A program made the translations under genes and the position numbers. This document shows positions 53,470 to 62,471 of a DNA stretch of 64,000 nt, in pieces. Source of the DNA: Allobosea psychrotolerans (GTDB lineage: Bacteria; Pseudomonadota; Alphaproteobacteria; Rhizobiales; Beijerinckiaceae); contig NZ_PQFZ01000003.1 in assembly GCF_002917105.1 (NCBI RefSeq), forward strand, positions 447,578-511,577, written 5' to 3'. The notes under the pieces were generated by a model. That model had not been told where the DNA came from, ran no database searches, and saw nothing but the letters and a program-made list of their open reading frames with translations. How positions within the stretch are numbered: the stretch's first letter is position 1; every line of letters starts with the position of its first letter.

Positions 53470-55359
53470 ATGGTCGACCTCATCCTCACCCAGACGCTGA
53501 ACGGGCTGGCCTCGGCCTCCTCGCTCTTCCTCGTTGCGTCGGGGCTGTCGATCATCTTCGGCGTCACGCGCATCGTGAATTTCGCGCATGGCTCGCTCTA
53601 TATGCTGGGCGCCTATCTCGCCTGGACGCTGGTGAGTGCTTTCGGCGCGGCGGAGCCGCTCGGCTTCTGGGGCGGCGTCGTGCTCGCGGCGCTGCTCGTC
53701 GGGCTGCTCGGCGTCGTGATCGAGGTCCTGGTTCTGCGCCGGATCTACCAGGCGCCGGAGCTCTTCCAATTGCTCGCCACCTTCGGCGTCGTGCTGATGC
53801 TGCAGGATCTGGCGCTCGCGACCTGGGGGCCGGAGGACAAGCTCGGGCCGCGCGCCCCGGGCCTCAAGAGCTTCGTCATCCTGTTCGACAACCGCTTCCC
53901 GACCTATGAATTGTTCCTGATCGCGGTCGGGCCGCTGGTGCTGCTCATCCTCTGGCTGCTGTTCCAGAAGACGCGCTGGGGCACGCTGGTGCGGGCTGCG
54001 ACGCAGGACCGCGAGATGGTCGGCGCGCTCGGCGTCAACCAGCGCCTGCTCTTCACCTCGGTCTTCGCCTTCGGCTCGATGCTGGCAGGGCTTGGCGGCG
54101 CGCTGCAGCTCCCGCGCGAGGCGGTCAACCTGCATATGGACCTGTCGATGATCTCGGAGGTCTTCGTGGTCGTGGTCGTCGGCGGCCTGGGCAGCGTGAC
54201 CGGGGCCTATCTCGCCGCCGTGCTGATCGGCATCCTGCACGCCTTCGGCATCCTGATCTTCCCCAAGATCACGCTGGTGCTGGTCTTCCTGGTGATGGCG
54301 GTGGTCCTGGTGGTCAAGCCCTATGGCCTGATGGGCAAGGCGCCGATCGGCGGGGCGCGCGGCCATGGCCCGGCCGAGCCGCTGCTGCTGCCGGCCGACA
54401 AGCTGACCAAGCTCGCCGGCCTGATCGCGCTCCTGCTGCTCGTGCTCGCGCCGCTGGTCGCGCCCGACCATATCCTGCTGACGCTGACCGAGCTCGTGAT
54501 CTTCGCGCTCTTCGCCGCCTCGCTGCATTTCATGATGGGGCCCGGCGGCATGGCCTCCTTCGGCCACGCCGCCTATTTCGGGCTCGGCGCCTATGGCGCG
54601 GCGCTGGCGGTGAAATGGCTGGGCGCCTCGATGGAACCCGCCCTGATCTTCGCGCCCTTCCTGGCGGGCATCGCCGGCGTCGTCTTCGGCTGGTTCTGCG
54701 TGCGCCTGTCGGGCGTCTATCTCGCCATGCTGACGCTCGCCTTCGCGCAGATCGCCTGGGCGACCGCCTTCCAATGGGTCGAGCTGACCGGCGGCGACAA
54801 CGGCATTCTCGGCGTCTGGCCCTCGGCCTGGGCCGTCTCGAAAACCGGCTTCTACTACCTTGCGCTCGGCATCTGCGTGCTCGCGATCCTCGCCTTGCGC
54901 CTGACGATCTTCTCGCCGCTCGGCTATGCCTTGCGGGCCGGGCGCGACAACCCGCTGCGGGCCGAGGCCATCGGCCTCGACGTGATGCGCATCCAATGGG
55001 TCGCCTTCGCGGTCGCGGCTTTTGCTGCGGGCATTGCGGGCGCGCTCTTCGCCTTCTTCAAGGGCTCGGTCTTCCCGACCTATATGGCGATCCCGCGCTC
55101 GGTCGATGCCTTGCTGATGGTGCTGCTTGGCGGCGTGCAGACGGTGGCGGGCCCGGTCATTGGCGCCTTCGCCTATGCCGGCCTGAGCGAACAATTGATG
55201 AAGGCGACGATGTATTGGCGCTTCGGGCTCGGGCTCTCGATCGTGCTGCTCGTCATCCTGTTCCCGCGCGGGCTGGTCGGCGCGTCGCTTATGCTGCGCG
55301 AGCGCTGGACGAGGCGGCCCGAGCCTGCCGCCCGGGTGGCAGTGGAGGGCGGGCGATGA
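53470..55359 (+). CDS. Fused branched-chain-type ABC permease (LivH-LivM)
   Basis: 629 aa containing two permeases in one chain. The first half (about residues 1-300) is LivH-like (GLSIIFGVTRIVNFAHGSLYMLGAYLAW); the second (about 330-610) is LivM-like (FHFMMGPGGMASFGHAAYFGLGAYGAA-type motif and LSGVYLAMLTLAFAQI). Each has the EAA-like loop near its end (GLGSVTGAYLAAVLIG; LGGVQTVAGPVIGAF). Normally these are two genes. The ATG at 53470 follows repeat copy A. The gene overlaps livG by ATGA. Confidence 0.9.
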   Translation: MVDLILTQTLNGLASASSLFLVASGLSIIFGVTRIVNFAHGSLYMLGAYLAWTLVSAFGAAEPLGFWGGVVLAALLVGLLGVVIEVLVLRRIYQAPELFQLLATFGVVLMLQDLALATWGPEDKLGPRAPGLKSFVILFDNRFPTYELFLIAVGPLVLLILWLLFQKTRWGTLVRAATQDREMVGALGVNQRLLFTSVFAFGSMLAGLGGALQLPREAVNLHMDLSMISEVFVVVVVGGLGSVTGAYLAAVLIGILHAFGILIFPKITLVLVFLVMAVVLVVKPYGLMGKAPIGGARGHGPAEPLLLPADKLTKLAGLIALLLLVLAPLVAPDHILLTLTELVIFALFAASLHFMMGPGGMASFGHAAYFGLGAYGAALAVKWLGASMEPALIFAPFLAGIAGVVFGWFCVRLSGVYLAMLTLAFAQIAWATAFQWVELTGGDNGILGVWPSAWAVSKTGFYYLALGICVLAILALRLTIFSPLGYALRAGRDNPLRAEAIGLDVMRIQWVAFAVAAFAAGIAGALFAFFKGSVFPTYMAIPRSVDALLMVLLGGVQTVAGPVIGAFAYAGLSEQLMKATMYWRFGLGLSIVLLVILFPRGLVGASLMLRERWTRRPEPAARVAVEGGR

Positions 55360-56162
55360 ACGCGATCCCGCAACTACAGGGGGCGGTCCCCGCCGCGACG
55401 CAAGATCCGGTGCTGGTCGTGCGCGACCTGCAGAAATCCTTCGGCGGCGTGCGCGCGGTCGACGGCGTCTCCTTCTCCGTTGAGGCCGGTACGATGCTGG
55501 CGCTGATCGGGCCCAATGGCGCGGGCAAGACGACCTGCTTCAACATGCTCAACGGCCAGCTCAGGCCCGATGGCGGCGAGGTTGTGCTGGCGGGCAGGCC
55601 GATCACCGGCATGAAGCCGCGCGTGGTCTGGCGCATGGGCGTCGGCCGCACCTTCCAGATCACCGCGACCTTCACCTCGATGACGGTGCGCGAGAACGTC
55701 CAGATGGCGCTGATCTCCCATGCCGGCGGGATCTGGAGCCCGTTCGGGCGCGCCCGCGACCGCCATGCCGAGGCCGCCGACGCGCTGCTCGCCCAGGTCG
55801 GCATGCTGGAACAAGCAGAGCGAGCCTGCGGCGTGCTCGCCTATGGCGATCTCAAGCGCGTCGAGCTTGCGGTAGCGCTGGCCAACCAGCCGAAACTCCT
55901 GCTGATGGACGAGCCTACCGCCGGCATGGCGCCGCGCGAGCGTATCGAACTGATGGCGCTGACTGCCGAGATCGCGGCCGCCAAGGGCATCGCAGTGCTC
56001 TTCACCGAGCACGACATGGATGTCGTCTTCACCCATTCCGACAGCGTCATCGTGCTCGATCGCGGCCGGCTGATCGCCCATGGCACGGCCGAGGAGGTCA
56101 GGCGCGACCCCAATGTCCGCGCCGTCTATCTCGGCTCCGGCGCGACCTCGGGAGGCCATTGA
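55356..56162 (+). CDS. ABC transporter ATP-binding protein (LivG-like)
   Basis: 268 aa. Walker A is GPNGAGKTT, Walker B LLLMDEPTAGMAPRE, and the switch histidine FTEHDMDVVF. The signature motif is AYGDLKRVE in place of LSGGQ, a substitution typical of LivG. It pairs with LivF to energise import through the fused permease. Coupled to the permease gene by a 4-bp overlap and followed by livF after one base. Confidence 0.92.
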   Translation: MNAIPQLQGAVPAATQDPVLVVRDLQKSFGGVRAVDGVSFSVEAGTMLALIGPNGAGKTTCFNMLNGQLRPDGGEVVLAGRPITGMKPRVVWRMGVGRTFQITATFTSMTVRENVQMALISHAGGIWSPFGRARDRHAEAADALLAQVGMLEQAERACGVLAYGDLKRVELAVALANQPKLLLMDEPTAGMAPRERIELMALTAEIAAAKGIAVLFTEHDMDVVFTHSDSVIVLDRGRLIAHGTAEEVRRDPNVRAVYLGSGATSGGH

Positions 56163-56163
56163 G

Positions 56164-56874
56164 ATGAGTGCGATGCTGGAGATCGCCGGTCTCGATGCCT
56201 ATTACGGCCGGGCCCATATCCTGCAGGGCCTCGGCTTCACGATGAGCCGCGGCGAGGTGCTGGCGCTGATGGGCCGCAACGGCGCCGGTAAATCGACCAC
56301 GATGAAGGCGATCATGGGCCTGGTGCCTCCAGCTGGGGGGACCGTGGTCTTCGAGGGGCGGGCGGTGCAGGGGCGCGAGCCCTTCGAGATCGCGCGGCTG
56401 GGCATCGGCTATGTGCCGGAGGATCGGCGCGTCTTTTCTGAACTCAGCGTGATGGAAAACCTTTCCGTCGCGCAGCGCCCGGCGCGCCCTGACGCGCCGC
56501 ACTGGACGCCGGAGCGGCTGTTTGCGCTCTTCCCCAATCTCGGCCGCATGCGCGACCGGCCGGGCGGGGCGATGTCGGGCGGCGAGCAGCAGATGCTGAC
56601 GATCGCGCGGACCCTGATGGGCAACCCCAAGCTCGTGCTGCTCGACGAGCCGTCCGAGGGGCTGGCGCCGGTGATCGTCGAGGAGATGGCCAAGACCATC
56701 CTGGCCCTGAAGGCCGAGGGACTTTCCGTGCTGATCTCGGAGCAGAACCTGCATTTCGCCGGTAATGTCGCCGACCGCGCCGCGATCATCGAGAAGGGCA
56801 TGATCCGCTTCACCGGCACGATGGATGAATTGAAGGGCAACGAGGCGGTCAGGACGCAGTATCTGTCGGTGTAG
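56164..56874 (+). CDS. ABC transporter ATP-binding protein (LivF-like)
   Basis: 236 aa. Walker A is GRNGAGKST, the Q-loop region PEDRRVFSELSV, signature MSGGEQQML and Walker B LVLLDEPSEGLAP; all are characteristic of LivF. It is the last gene of the importer operon and is convergent with the UPF0280 gene, with repeat copy B between them. Confidence 0.93.
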   Translation: MSAMLEIAGLDAYYGRAHILQGLGFTMSRGEVLALMGRNGAGKSTTMKAIMGLVPPAGGTVVFEGRAVQGREPFEIARLGIGYVPEDRRVFSELSVMENLSVAQRPARPDAPHWTPERLFALFPNLGRMRDRPGGAMSGGEQQMLTIARTLMGNPKLVLLDEPSEGLAPVIVEEMAKTILALKAEGLSVLISEQNLHFAGNVADRAAIIEKGMIRFTGTMDELKGNEAVRTQYLSV

Positions 56875-56900
56875 TCGCCGACCTGGATACACCCTCCGAC

Positions 56901-57040
56901 GTCATCCCGGACCAGCCGCCCCCGGGCCCGGCCTTCGGCCGGCCCAAGGACAGGCTCCGCGGCGCAGATCCGGGATCCATCGGAGGGCTCCGGAACTCTA
57001 CGATGGATCCCGGGTCTGCGCTTCGCTTGCCCGGGATGAC
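56901..57040. repeat. REP-like palindromic repeat, copy B
   Basis: A 140-bp palindrome bounded by GTCATCCCGG and CCGGGATGAC. Its core matches copy A (GATCCGGGATCCATCGG..., ATGGATCCCGG) with an extra CCGGCC-rich insertion. It lies between convergent genes and could serve as a two-way terminator. The UPF0280 gene reads into it. Confidence 0.85.
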
Positions 57041-57918
57041 GGTGAGGTGGTGGGCAGGTTAGAGGCCAAGGACGCCCCACCCACGCTGCGCCACTCATCC
57101 GCCAGCGCCAGCAGCGCGCCCTCGATCAGGCCTTCGCGCAGCAACGTCTCAGCGACCCTGACGCCGTTCCCCAGCGCCGCCGCCACGGCTGCGGGCGTCA
57201 GCGGCCCCACTTCAACCGTCACCGCCAACTCGCTGAGATCGCTGTCGGGATCGAGGTCCCGCGCCGGCCGCCGCAGGATCGCCGCGTCCTTCACATCGAC
57301 CGCATTGGCGATGATGGTCGCGGCAGCGTCGGCTTCGGCCGCCGAGCGTGCCAGCACCGTGACCGCGTCGGCGATGCCGAGCGAGAAGGAGCGCCCGCGC
57401 CAGCCGCTGGTCGCGATGCCCCGCGCGTGGCTCGCCGCATCGAGCCGCAGGAAACCCTCCGGCCGGGCGCGGGCGAGCGAGGGCACGACGCCGATGTCGA
57501 GCGGATAGCCCGGCGTGAGATGGAAGGCGATATCGCCGCCATTATTGACATAGGCACGCTCGAGCCCGGGTTCGGCGGCGAGCATCGCGGTGAGGATCGT
57601 ATCGGCCACCGCGCCGGCGACCGCTGCCATCGGCGTGATATATTGCGACCGGAAGGCCCAGCAGGCGCGCGCCATGCGCTGTGCCGTCGCGCCTCTCAGG
57701 GAGGGCGGCTGATGGTCGAGCGGCTGGCGCAGCAGGCGCAATTCACCGGCGAGTTCGGTCAAAAGCCCGTCGAAGCGCGCCTCGGCCGCGGCATAGGCCC
57801 GCTCGATCCGCGGCTTGGGACCGAAGGCCGCGATGACGAGATCGCTCGGCCCCTCCTGCAGATGCAGCCGGTTGCCGGGCAGGCGGGCGATGCGATGGGT
57901 TTTCAATGAGGACGGCAT
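56998..57918 (-). CDS. UPF0280 family protein (ApbE-like fold)
   Basis: About 306 aa. Family landmarks are SQYITPMAAVAGAVADTIL, AYVNNGGDIAFHL and GIATSGWRGRSFSLGIADAVTVLA, resembling the flavin-transferase ApbE fold; ApbE relatives attach FMN to proteins, but UPF0280 function is unknown. Its position behind an FeS reductase and a molybdenum hydroxylase suggests a maturation role. The last dozen residues (SSRASEAQTRDPS) are encoded by repeat copy B. I prefer the ATG at 57918 to that at 57942, which lies at the edge of repeat copy C. Confidence 0.82.
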   Translation of the reverse strand: MPSSLKTHRIARLPGNRLHLQEGPSDLVIAAFGPKPRIERAYAAAEARFDGLLTELAGELRLLRQPLDHQPPSLRGATAQRMARACWAFRSQYITPMAAVAGAVADTILTAMLAAEPGLERAYVNNGGDIAFHLTPGYPLDIGVVPSLARARPEGFLRLDAASHARGIATSGWRGRSFSLGIADAVTVLARSAAEADAAATIIANAVDVKDAAILRRPARDLDPDSDLSELAVTVEVGPLTPAAVAAALGNGVRVAETLLREGLIEGALLALADEWRSVGGASLASNLPTTSPSSRASEAQTRDPS

Positions 57919-57942
57919 GGTGACTTCATATGGAAACACCAT

Positions 57943-58078
57943 GTCATTCCGGACAAGCGGCGAAGCCGCGCTGATCCGGAATCCATGCTGAAGCGCGTCA
58001 TTCTCGGGCTTGACCCGAGAATCTCATGACCCGAACGCGCTGGTTTACGAGATGGTTGGGTCAAGCCCGACCATGACG
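57943..58078. repeat. REP-like palindromic repeat, copy C
   Basis: A diverged copy: GTCATTCCGGACAAGCGGCGAAGCCGCG... begins like copy A, then joins a second palindrome type (GTCATTCTCGGGCTTGACCCGAGAATCTCATGAC and GGTTGGGTCAAGCCCGACCATGAC). It lies between two genes of the - strand catabolic operon. Confidence 0.7.
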
Positions 58079-58110
58079 CATCATTATGACGGTGCGTGGC
58101 GATCGAGCCG

Positions 58111-59643
58111 CTAGCCCACATCCCGCCGGAGCGGCCAGGGATTCTCCGCTGAGGCGCTCTCGATCCGGGCTTGCCCGCCATGGGCGCGCAAGATCTCTTC
58201 CATCGGGACGATCTCGTCGGCATGCCCGCCCGAGGCGAGGTAAAGCTCGCGCGGCAGGGTGAATTCGATCGGCGCGACGATCGCCGGCGTCGGCACATAG
58301 CCGAAGGCGTTTTTGGGCATGCGCAGCACATCGACCATCACGGTGATGCCGCCGCCGGGCCAGACATAGACCGGCGCGCCGCCCATCGTGACCCGCGTCG
58401 TGCCTGATTGAACCGAGCGCGTCAGCAGCACGGGATTTTCGGTGACGCCGGCCCGCAAGCTGCCGCCGGCTCCGGCCATGAAGGTGACCGTGCAGAGCGA
58501 GGGCTCGCAATTCTCGCCGATGCGCTCGACGACCTGCCGCACGGCCGCCGGCATCTCGGCTTCGACGGGCAGCAAGTTCTCGTCGAGCACGCAATAGAGC
58601 GAATCCTCGCCGGTGGTCGATGTCATCAGGAGGCGCATGCCGGGCCAGGCGAGGCCTGCATCGATCTTCTGGATGATCGAGAGCGGTTCGGTGATGTCGG
58701 TGCCGCCCCAGCCGAGGCCGGGCTGGGCGACCTGGAAATAGCGACCGGGCGTCGATTTGCGCCCGCGCACGCGAATGCCAGCGGGCTTCATGTCGAGCAC
58801 GCGGCCGGCCTGATGCTCGGTCAGCACGCCGGTGATGTGGTCGTCGACGACGATGACCTCGTCGACATGGCCCTGCCACTGCTTGGCGAAGATGCCGATG
58901 GTGGCCGAGCCGCAGCCGACGCGCATGCGCGCCTCAGGCTTGCCGTCGACGATCGGCGCGTGGCCGGCCTGCACGATCACGCCATGGCCGCCATCGATGG
59001 TCAGCTCGACCGCCTCGCCATTGCTGAGCTTAAGCATCGCCTCGCAGGTAGCGTTGCCTTCCTTCTTGGAACCGCCGGTGAGGTGGCGAACGCCGCCGAG
59101 CGAGAGCATCTGCGAGCCGTATTCGGCCGTGGTGACATGGCCGACCTGCTCGCCATTGGCTCGCACGGCCGCCGTCTCCGGGCCGAGATGACGGTCGGTG
59201 TCGATCTTCACCTTGACGCCGCAATACGAAAAGATGCCTTCGGTCACGACCGTGACGGTGTCGACGCCCTCATGCTGGGAGGAGACGATGAAGGGGGCGG
59301 GCTTGTAGTCGGGATAGGTCGTGCCCGAGCCGATGCCGGTGACGAAGGCACGCTCCGCCGGCAGGATCCTGCCGTCCCAATCCTCGGCATTTTCAGCGAA
59401 AGGTACGACAGGGCCGCCAAGCTCGACAGCCTCCGCCAGCAGCACGACCGGGTCGGTGCGGATCAGCAGCCCGTTGTCATTGGCGTAGCGCGAGCAGGCG
59501 CCGGAGCGGCCGGGCCTGATCCGGCACAGGACCGGGCAGGCGTCGCAGCGGACGATGCCTTCGTTGCCCTCTGAAGCGCCGAATTTGCGCGAGCGCTCGG
59601 CGAGCGCCGCATCCGCTGCGGGAACGGGGTTGAGTTCGTTCAT
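58111..59643 (-). CDS. 6-hydroxynicotinate reductase-like FeS protein
   Basis: About 510 aa. An N-terminal cysteine cluster (RCDACPVLCRIRPGRSGACSRY, about residues 30-51) should hold a [4Fe-4S] centre. The rest (YPDYKPAPFIVSSQHEGVDTVTVVTEGIFSYCG, VIVVDDHITGVLTEHQAGRVL, GLGWGGTDITEPL) matches proteins annotated as 6-hydroxynicotinate reductase after the Eubacterium barkeri enzyme, which reduces 6-hydroxynicotinate to 1,4,5,6-tetrahydro-6-oxonicotinate with ferredoxin. Ferredoxin and its reductase are encoded in the same operon. The ATG at 59643 overlaps the stop of the Mo-hydroxylase gene. The substrate is inferred. Confidence 0.78.
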   Translation of the reverse strand: MNELNPVPAADAALAERSRKFGASEGNEGIVRCDACPVLCRIRPGRSGACSRYANDNGLLIRTDPVVLLAEAVELGGPVVPFAENAEDWDGRILPAERAFVTGIGSGTTYPDYKPAPFIVSSQHEGVDTVTVVTEGIFSYCGVKVKIDTDRHLGPETAAVRANGEQVGHVTTAEYGSQMLSLGGVRHLTGGSKKEGNATCEAMLKLSNGEAVELTIDGGHGVIVQAGHAPIVDGKPEARMRVGCGSATIGIFAKQWQGHVDEVIVVDDHITGVLTEHQAGRVLDMKPAGIRVRGRKSTPGRYFQVAQPGLGWGGTDITEPLSIIQKIDAGLAWPGMRLLMTSTTGEDSLYCVLDENLLPVEAEMPAAVRQVVERIGENCEPSLCTVTFMAGAGGSLRAGVTENPVLLTRSVQSGTTRVTMGGAPVYVWPGGGITVMVDVLRMPKNAFGYVPTPAIVAPIEFTLPRELYLASGGHADEIVPMEEILRAHGGQARIESASAENPWPLRRDVG

Positions 59644-62471
59644 GGCCGAGTCTCCTCGCCAATATCCGTGTCGCCAGTAGTCTTGTCGCCGGTATCCTTG
59701 GCCCGCAGCAATTCCCACAAACGATGCGGCAGCACCGGGACCTGTCGGGGCGTCACGCCGGTGGCGTGGCGGATCGCGCCGAGGATCGCCGGCGCGGTCG
59801 GCACCAGAGCCGGCTCGCCGATGCCCTTGGCGCCGGAGGGGCCGAGCGGCTCGGCATCCTCGACCAGGATGATCTCGATGGGCGGCACGTCGCCGGCCGT
59901 CGGGATCAGGTAATCGTGCAGATTCTCGGTGCGGCCGGGCAGGTATTCCTCCAGCAGCGCCAGGCCGATGCCCTGGGCGATGCCGCCATGGATCTGGCCC
60001 TCGACCAGCATCGGGTTGATCGCGCGGCCGACATCATGGGCCGCGACGATGCGGTTGAGCTTGATCGTGCCGAGATCGAGATCGACGTCGAGCGAGGCGA
60101 TCTGCGCCGCAAAACCATAGGTGGCGTAGGGGATGCCCTGGCCTTTTTCGTCCAAGGGCACGGTCGGCGGGTCGAACGACCCGATGCCCTCCAGAACGAT
60201 GCCATCGGCCTTGGCGGGGAGGGCGGAGAGGTCGATGCGCGCGATGACGCCGTTCTCCTCGACCAGCAGCTGCGTGCCCGCGAGCTTCAGGGTCGCAGTC
60301 GGGCCCGCATTGGTCAGGCGCAGGATCTCGCTGCGCAGCGCGGTGGCGGCGGCCTCCGAGGCGCGGCCGGAGACGAAGGTCTGGCGCGAGGCCGAGGTCT
60401 TGCCCGCATCGAAGGTCTTGAAGGTGTCGCCGATGACCAGCGTGAAGGCCTCAATGGGCAGGCCGAGCGCGTCGGCCGCGATCTGGGTCAGCACCGTGGT
60501 CGAGCCCTGGCCGATATCGACCGCACCGTTCCAGAAGGTGAGCCGGCCCGTCCTGTCGAGGGTGATGCGCATGGTCGAGGGGTTCGACATGCCGGTGTTG
60601 CCGATGCCGTACCACATGCAGCCGATGCCGACGCCGCGGCGCGTGCGGCCTTCGCCGGCATTGAAAGCCGCCGCATCCGCGAGCAGGGCCTGCCAGTGGG
60701 GTTTGAGCTTCTCCAGGCATTCGGCCAGGCCGGCGCTGGCCCGCAGCACCTGGCCGGTCGGTGTGGTATCGCCGGCGCGGATCGCGTTGATCAGGCGGAA
60801 TTCCAGCCGGTCGAGGCCGGCAGCCGTCGCGAGATCGTCGAACAGGCTCTCCTGCGCGATCGCGGCCTGCGGCACGCCGAAGCCGCGAAAGGCGCCCGAG
60901 GGTGGGCCGTTGGTGTAGACCGCGCGCGACAGGTTGCAGACATTGGGCACCTTATAGGGGCCGGTTGCATGCACCGGCACGCGGCCTGCCACCGTCGGGC
61001 CCCAGGAGGAATAGGCGCCGGTGTCGAAATCGCCCTCCATGGCGAAGGCGACGAGATGGCCCTGGGCATCGCAGGCGGCCCTGGCCTCGATCGAGGAGGG
61101 GTGGCGCTTGGTCGAGGAGATCAGCGATTCGATGCGGCCGAAGACGCAACGCACCGGCCGGTCGAGGACCCAGGCGGCGACCGCCAGCATCGGCTGCAGC
61201 GAGACGTCGAGCTTGCCTCCGAAGCCGCCGCCGCAAGCCGAGGGGATGATGCGGACATCCTCGAGCGCCAGGCCGAGCACGCGGGCGACCTCGTCGCGAT
61301 CCATATAGGGCGCCTGGGTGCAGGCAAAAACCTCGATGGTGTCGCCGACGCGCCGGGCGTAGCCGGCCTCGGGTTCGATATAGGCGTGCTCGACGAAGCC
61401 GGTCTCGAAGCTGCCTGCGGCGATATGGGCGGCCTGCGCGAAGCCGGCCTCGACATCGCCGCGCTCGACGCGGCCGCGCGTCAGCACATTGTCGGGCGCG
61501 AAATCATGCAGGGTGAAAGCGCTTTCGCCCAAAGCCGCCTTGACGCCGACCATCGGCGGCAGCGCCTCCCAGGCGATCGGGAACTCGTCCAGCCTGATCG
61601 CCTCGACCGCATCCTTCTCGCCGACGATGGCGAGCACGCATTCGCCGCGATAGCGCGTTTCGCCGGTGGAGAAGACCGGCTGGTCCTTGAGATGCGGGTA
61701 GATTCCGAAGGAGTTTTCGCCCGGCACGTCTTTCGCAGTGAAGATGCGCAGCAGGCCCGGATGGCTTGCGACGAAGGCGTCGAGATCGCCCAGGGTGAAA
61801 CGCGCGCGGGGATGGGGGCTGCGCACGGCGCGCAGCCAGAGCGCGTCGACCGGCGCGGCGTCGGCGCCATAGATCTCGCTGCCTGCGACCTTGGGCTCGC
61901 CGTCAAGGCGGGTCATGCGCGCGCCGACGGACGCGCTGCTCGCGGCAGGCGCGATCGGAGCGGGCTCGATGAAAAGATGCGCCTCGCGCACGGCCTCGAC
62001 GATCTTGAGATAGCCGGTGCAGCGGCAGAGCACGCCGCCGAGCGCATCCTGCGTCTCGGCCACATTGGGCTGCGGGCTGCGCTTGAGCAGATCATAGCCC
62101 GCCATCAGCATGCCGGGCGTGCAGATGCCGCACTGGGCCGCGCCATGCGCGTGGAACGCCTTCTGCAGGGCTGAGCCGAGCGCGTCCTTCGCCAGGCCTT
62201 CGACGGTGATGATCTCGCGGCCTTCGACCTGTCCGATCGGCGTCAGGCAGGCGCAGGCCTGCGCGCCGTCGATCAGGATCGTGCAGGCGCCGCAATCGCC
62301 GGCGTCGCAGCCGATCTTGGTGCCGGTGGCGCTGAGGCTCCCGCGCAGCGCCTCGCTCAACCGTGTGTCGGGCGCGTCGTCCAGATGGACGTTGGCGCCG
62401 TTGAGCCGGAAGGCGATGCCGCCGGCGGCCGGAGCCGAGGGGCTGAGGGTGGAGCGATCATGAACGTTCAC
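59640..62471 (-). CDS. Molybdopterin hydroxylase: fused [2Fe-2S] and Mo-binding subunits (xanthine dehydrogenase family)
   Basis: 943 aa. The N-terminal 160 residues are a small FeS subunit with both clusters: CDAGDCGACTILIDG...CACL and CGICTPGML...CRCTGY. The remainder is the Mo-cofactor subunit: GGGFGGK, GAFRGFGVPQ, the DIGQGSTTVL segment and GAKGIGEPALVPTAPAI, whose glutamate is the catalytic base. Such enzymes hydroxylate N-heterocycles using water, for example nicotinate to 6-hydroxynicotinate. The GTG start at 62471 overlaps the FAD-subunit stop (GTGA). Usually the two parts are separate genes. Confidence 0.92.
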   Translation of the reverse strand: MNVHDRSTLSPSAPAAGGIAFRLNGANVHLDDAPDTRLSEALRGSLSATGTKIGCDAGDCGACTILIDGAQACACLTPIGQVEGREIITVEGLAKDALGSALQKAFHAHGAAQCGICTPGMLMAGYDLLKRSPQPNVAETQDALGGVLCRCTGYLKIVEAVREAHLFIEPAPIAPAASSASVGARMTRLDGEPKVAGSEIYGADAAPVDALWLRAVRSPHPRARFTLGDLDAFVASHPGLLRIFTAKDVPGENSFGIYPHLKDQPVFSTGETRYRGECVLAIVGEKDAVEAIRLDEFPIAWEALPPMVGVKAALGESAFTLHDFAPDNVLTRGRVERGDVEAGFAQAAHIAAGSFETGFVEHAYIEPEAGYARRVGDTIEVFACTQAPYMDRDEVARVLGLALEDVRIIPSACGGGFGGKLDVSLQPMLAVAAWVLDRPVRCVFGRIESLISSTKRHPSSIEARAACDAQGHLVAFAMEGDFDTGAYSSWGPTVAGRVPVHATGPYKVPNVCNLSRAVYTNGPPSGAFRGFGVPQAAIAQESLFDDLATAAGLDRLEFRLINAIRAGDTTPTGQVLRASAGLAECLEKLKPHWQALLADAAAFNAGEGRTRRGVGIGCMWYGIGNTGMSNPSTMRITLDRTGRLTFWNGAVDIGQGSTTVLTQIAADALGLPIEAFTLVIGDTFKTFDAGKTSASRQTFVSGRASEAAATALRSEILRLTNAGPTATLKLAGTQLLVEENGVIARIDLSALPAKADGIVLEGIGSFDPPTVPLDEKGQGIPYATYGFAAQIASLDVDLDLGTIKLNRIVAAHDVGRAINPMLVEGQIHGGIAQGIGLALLEEYLPGRTENLHDYLIPTAGDVPPIEIILVEDAEPLGPSGAKGIGEPALVPTAPAILGAIRHATGVTPRQVPVLPHRLWELLRAKDTGDKTTGDTDIGEETRP

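Noticed and set aside
59724..62174. 816-codon + strand open frame opposite the molybdenum hydroxylase
   Set aside because: Arg/Asp/Gly-rich shadow; the - strand frame carries every FeS and Mo motif.
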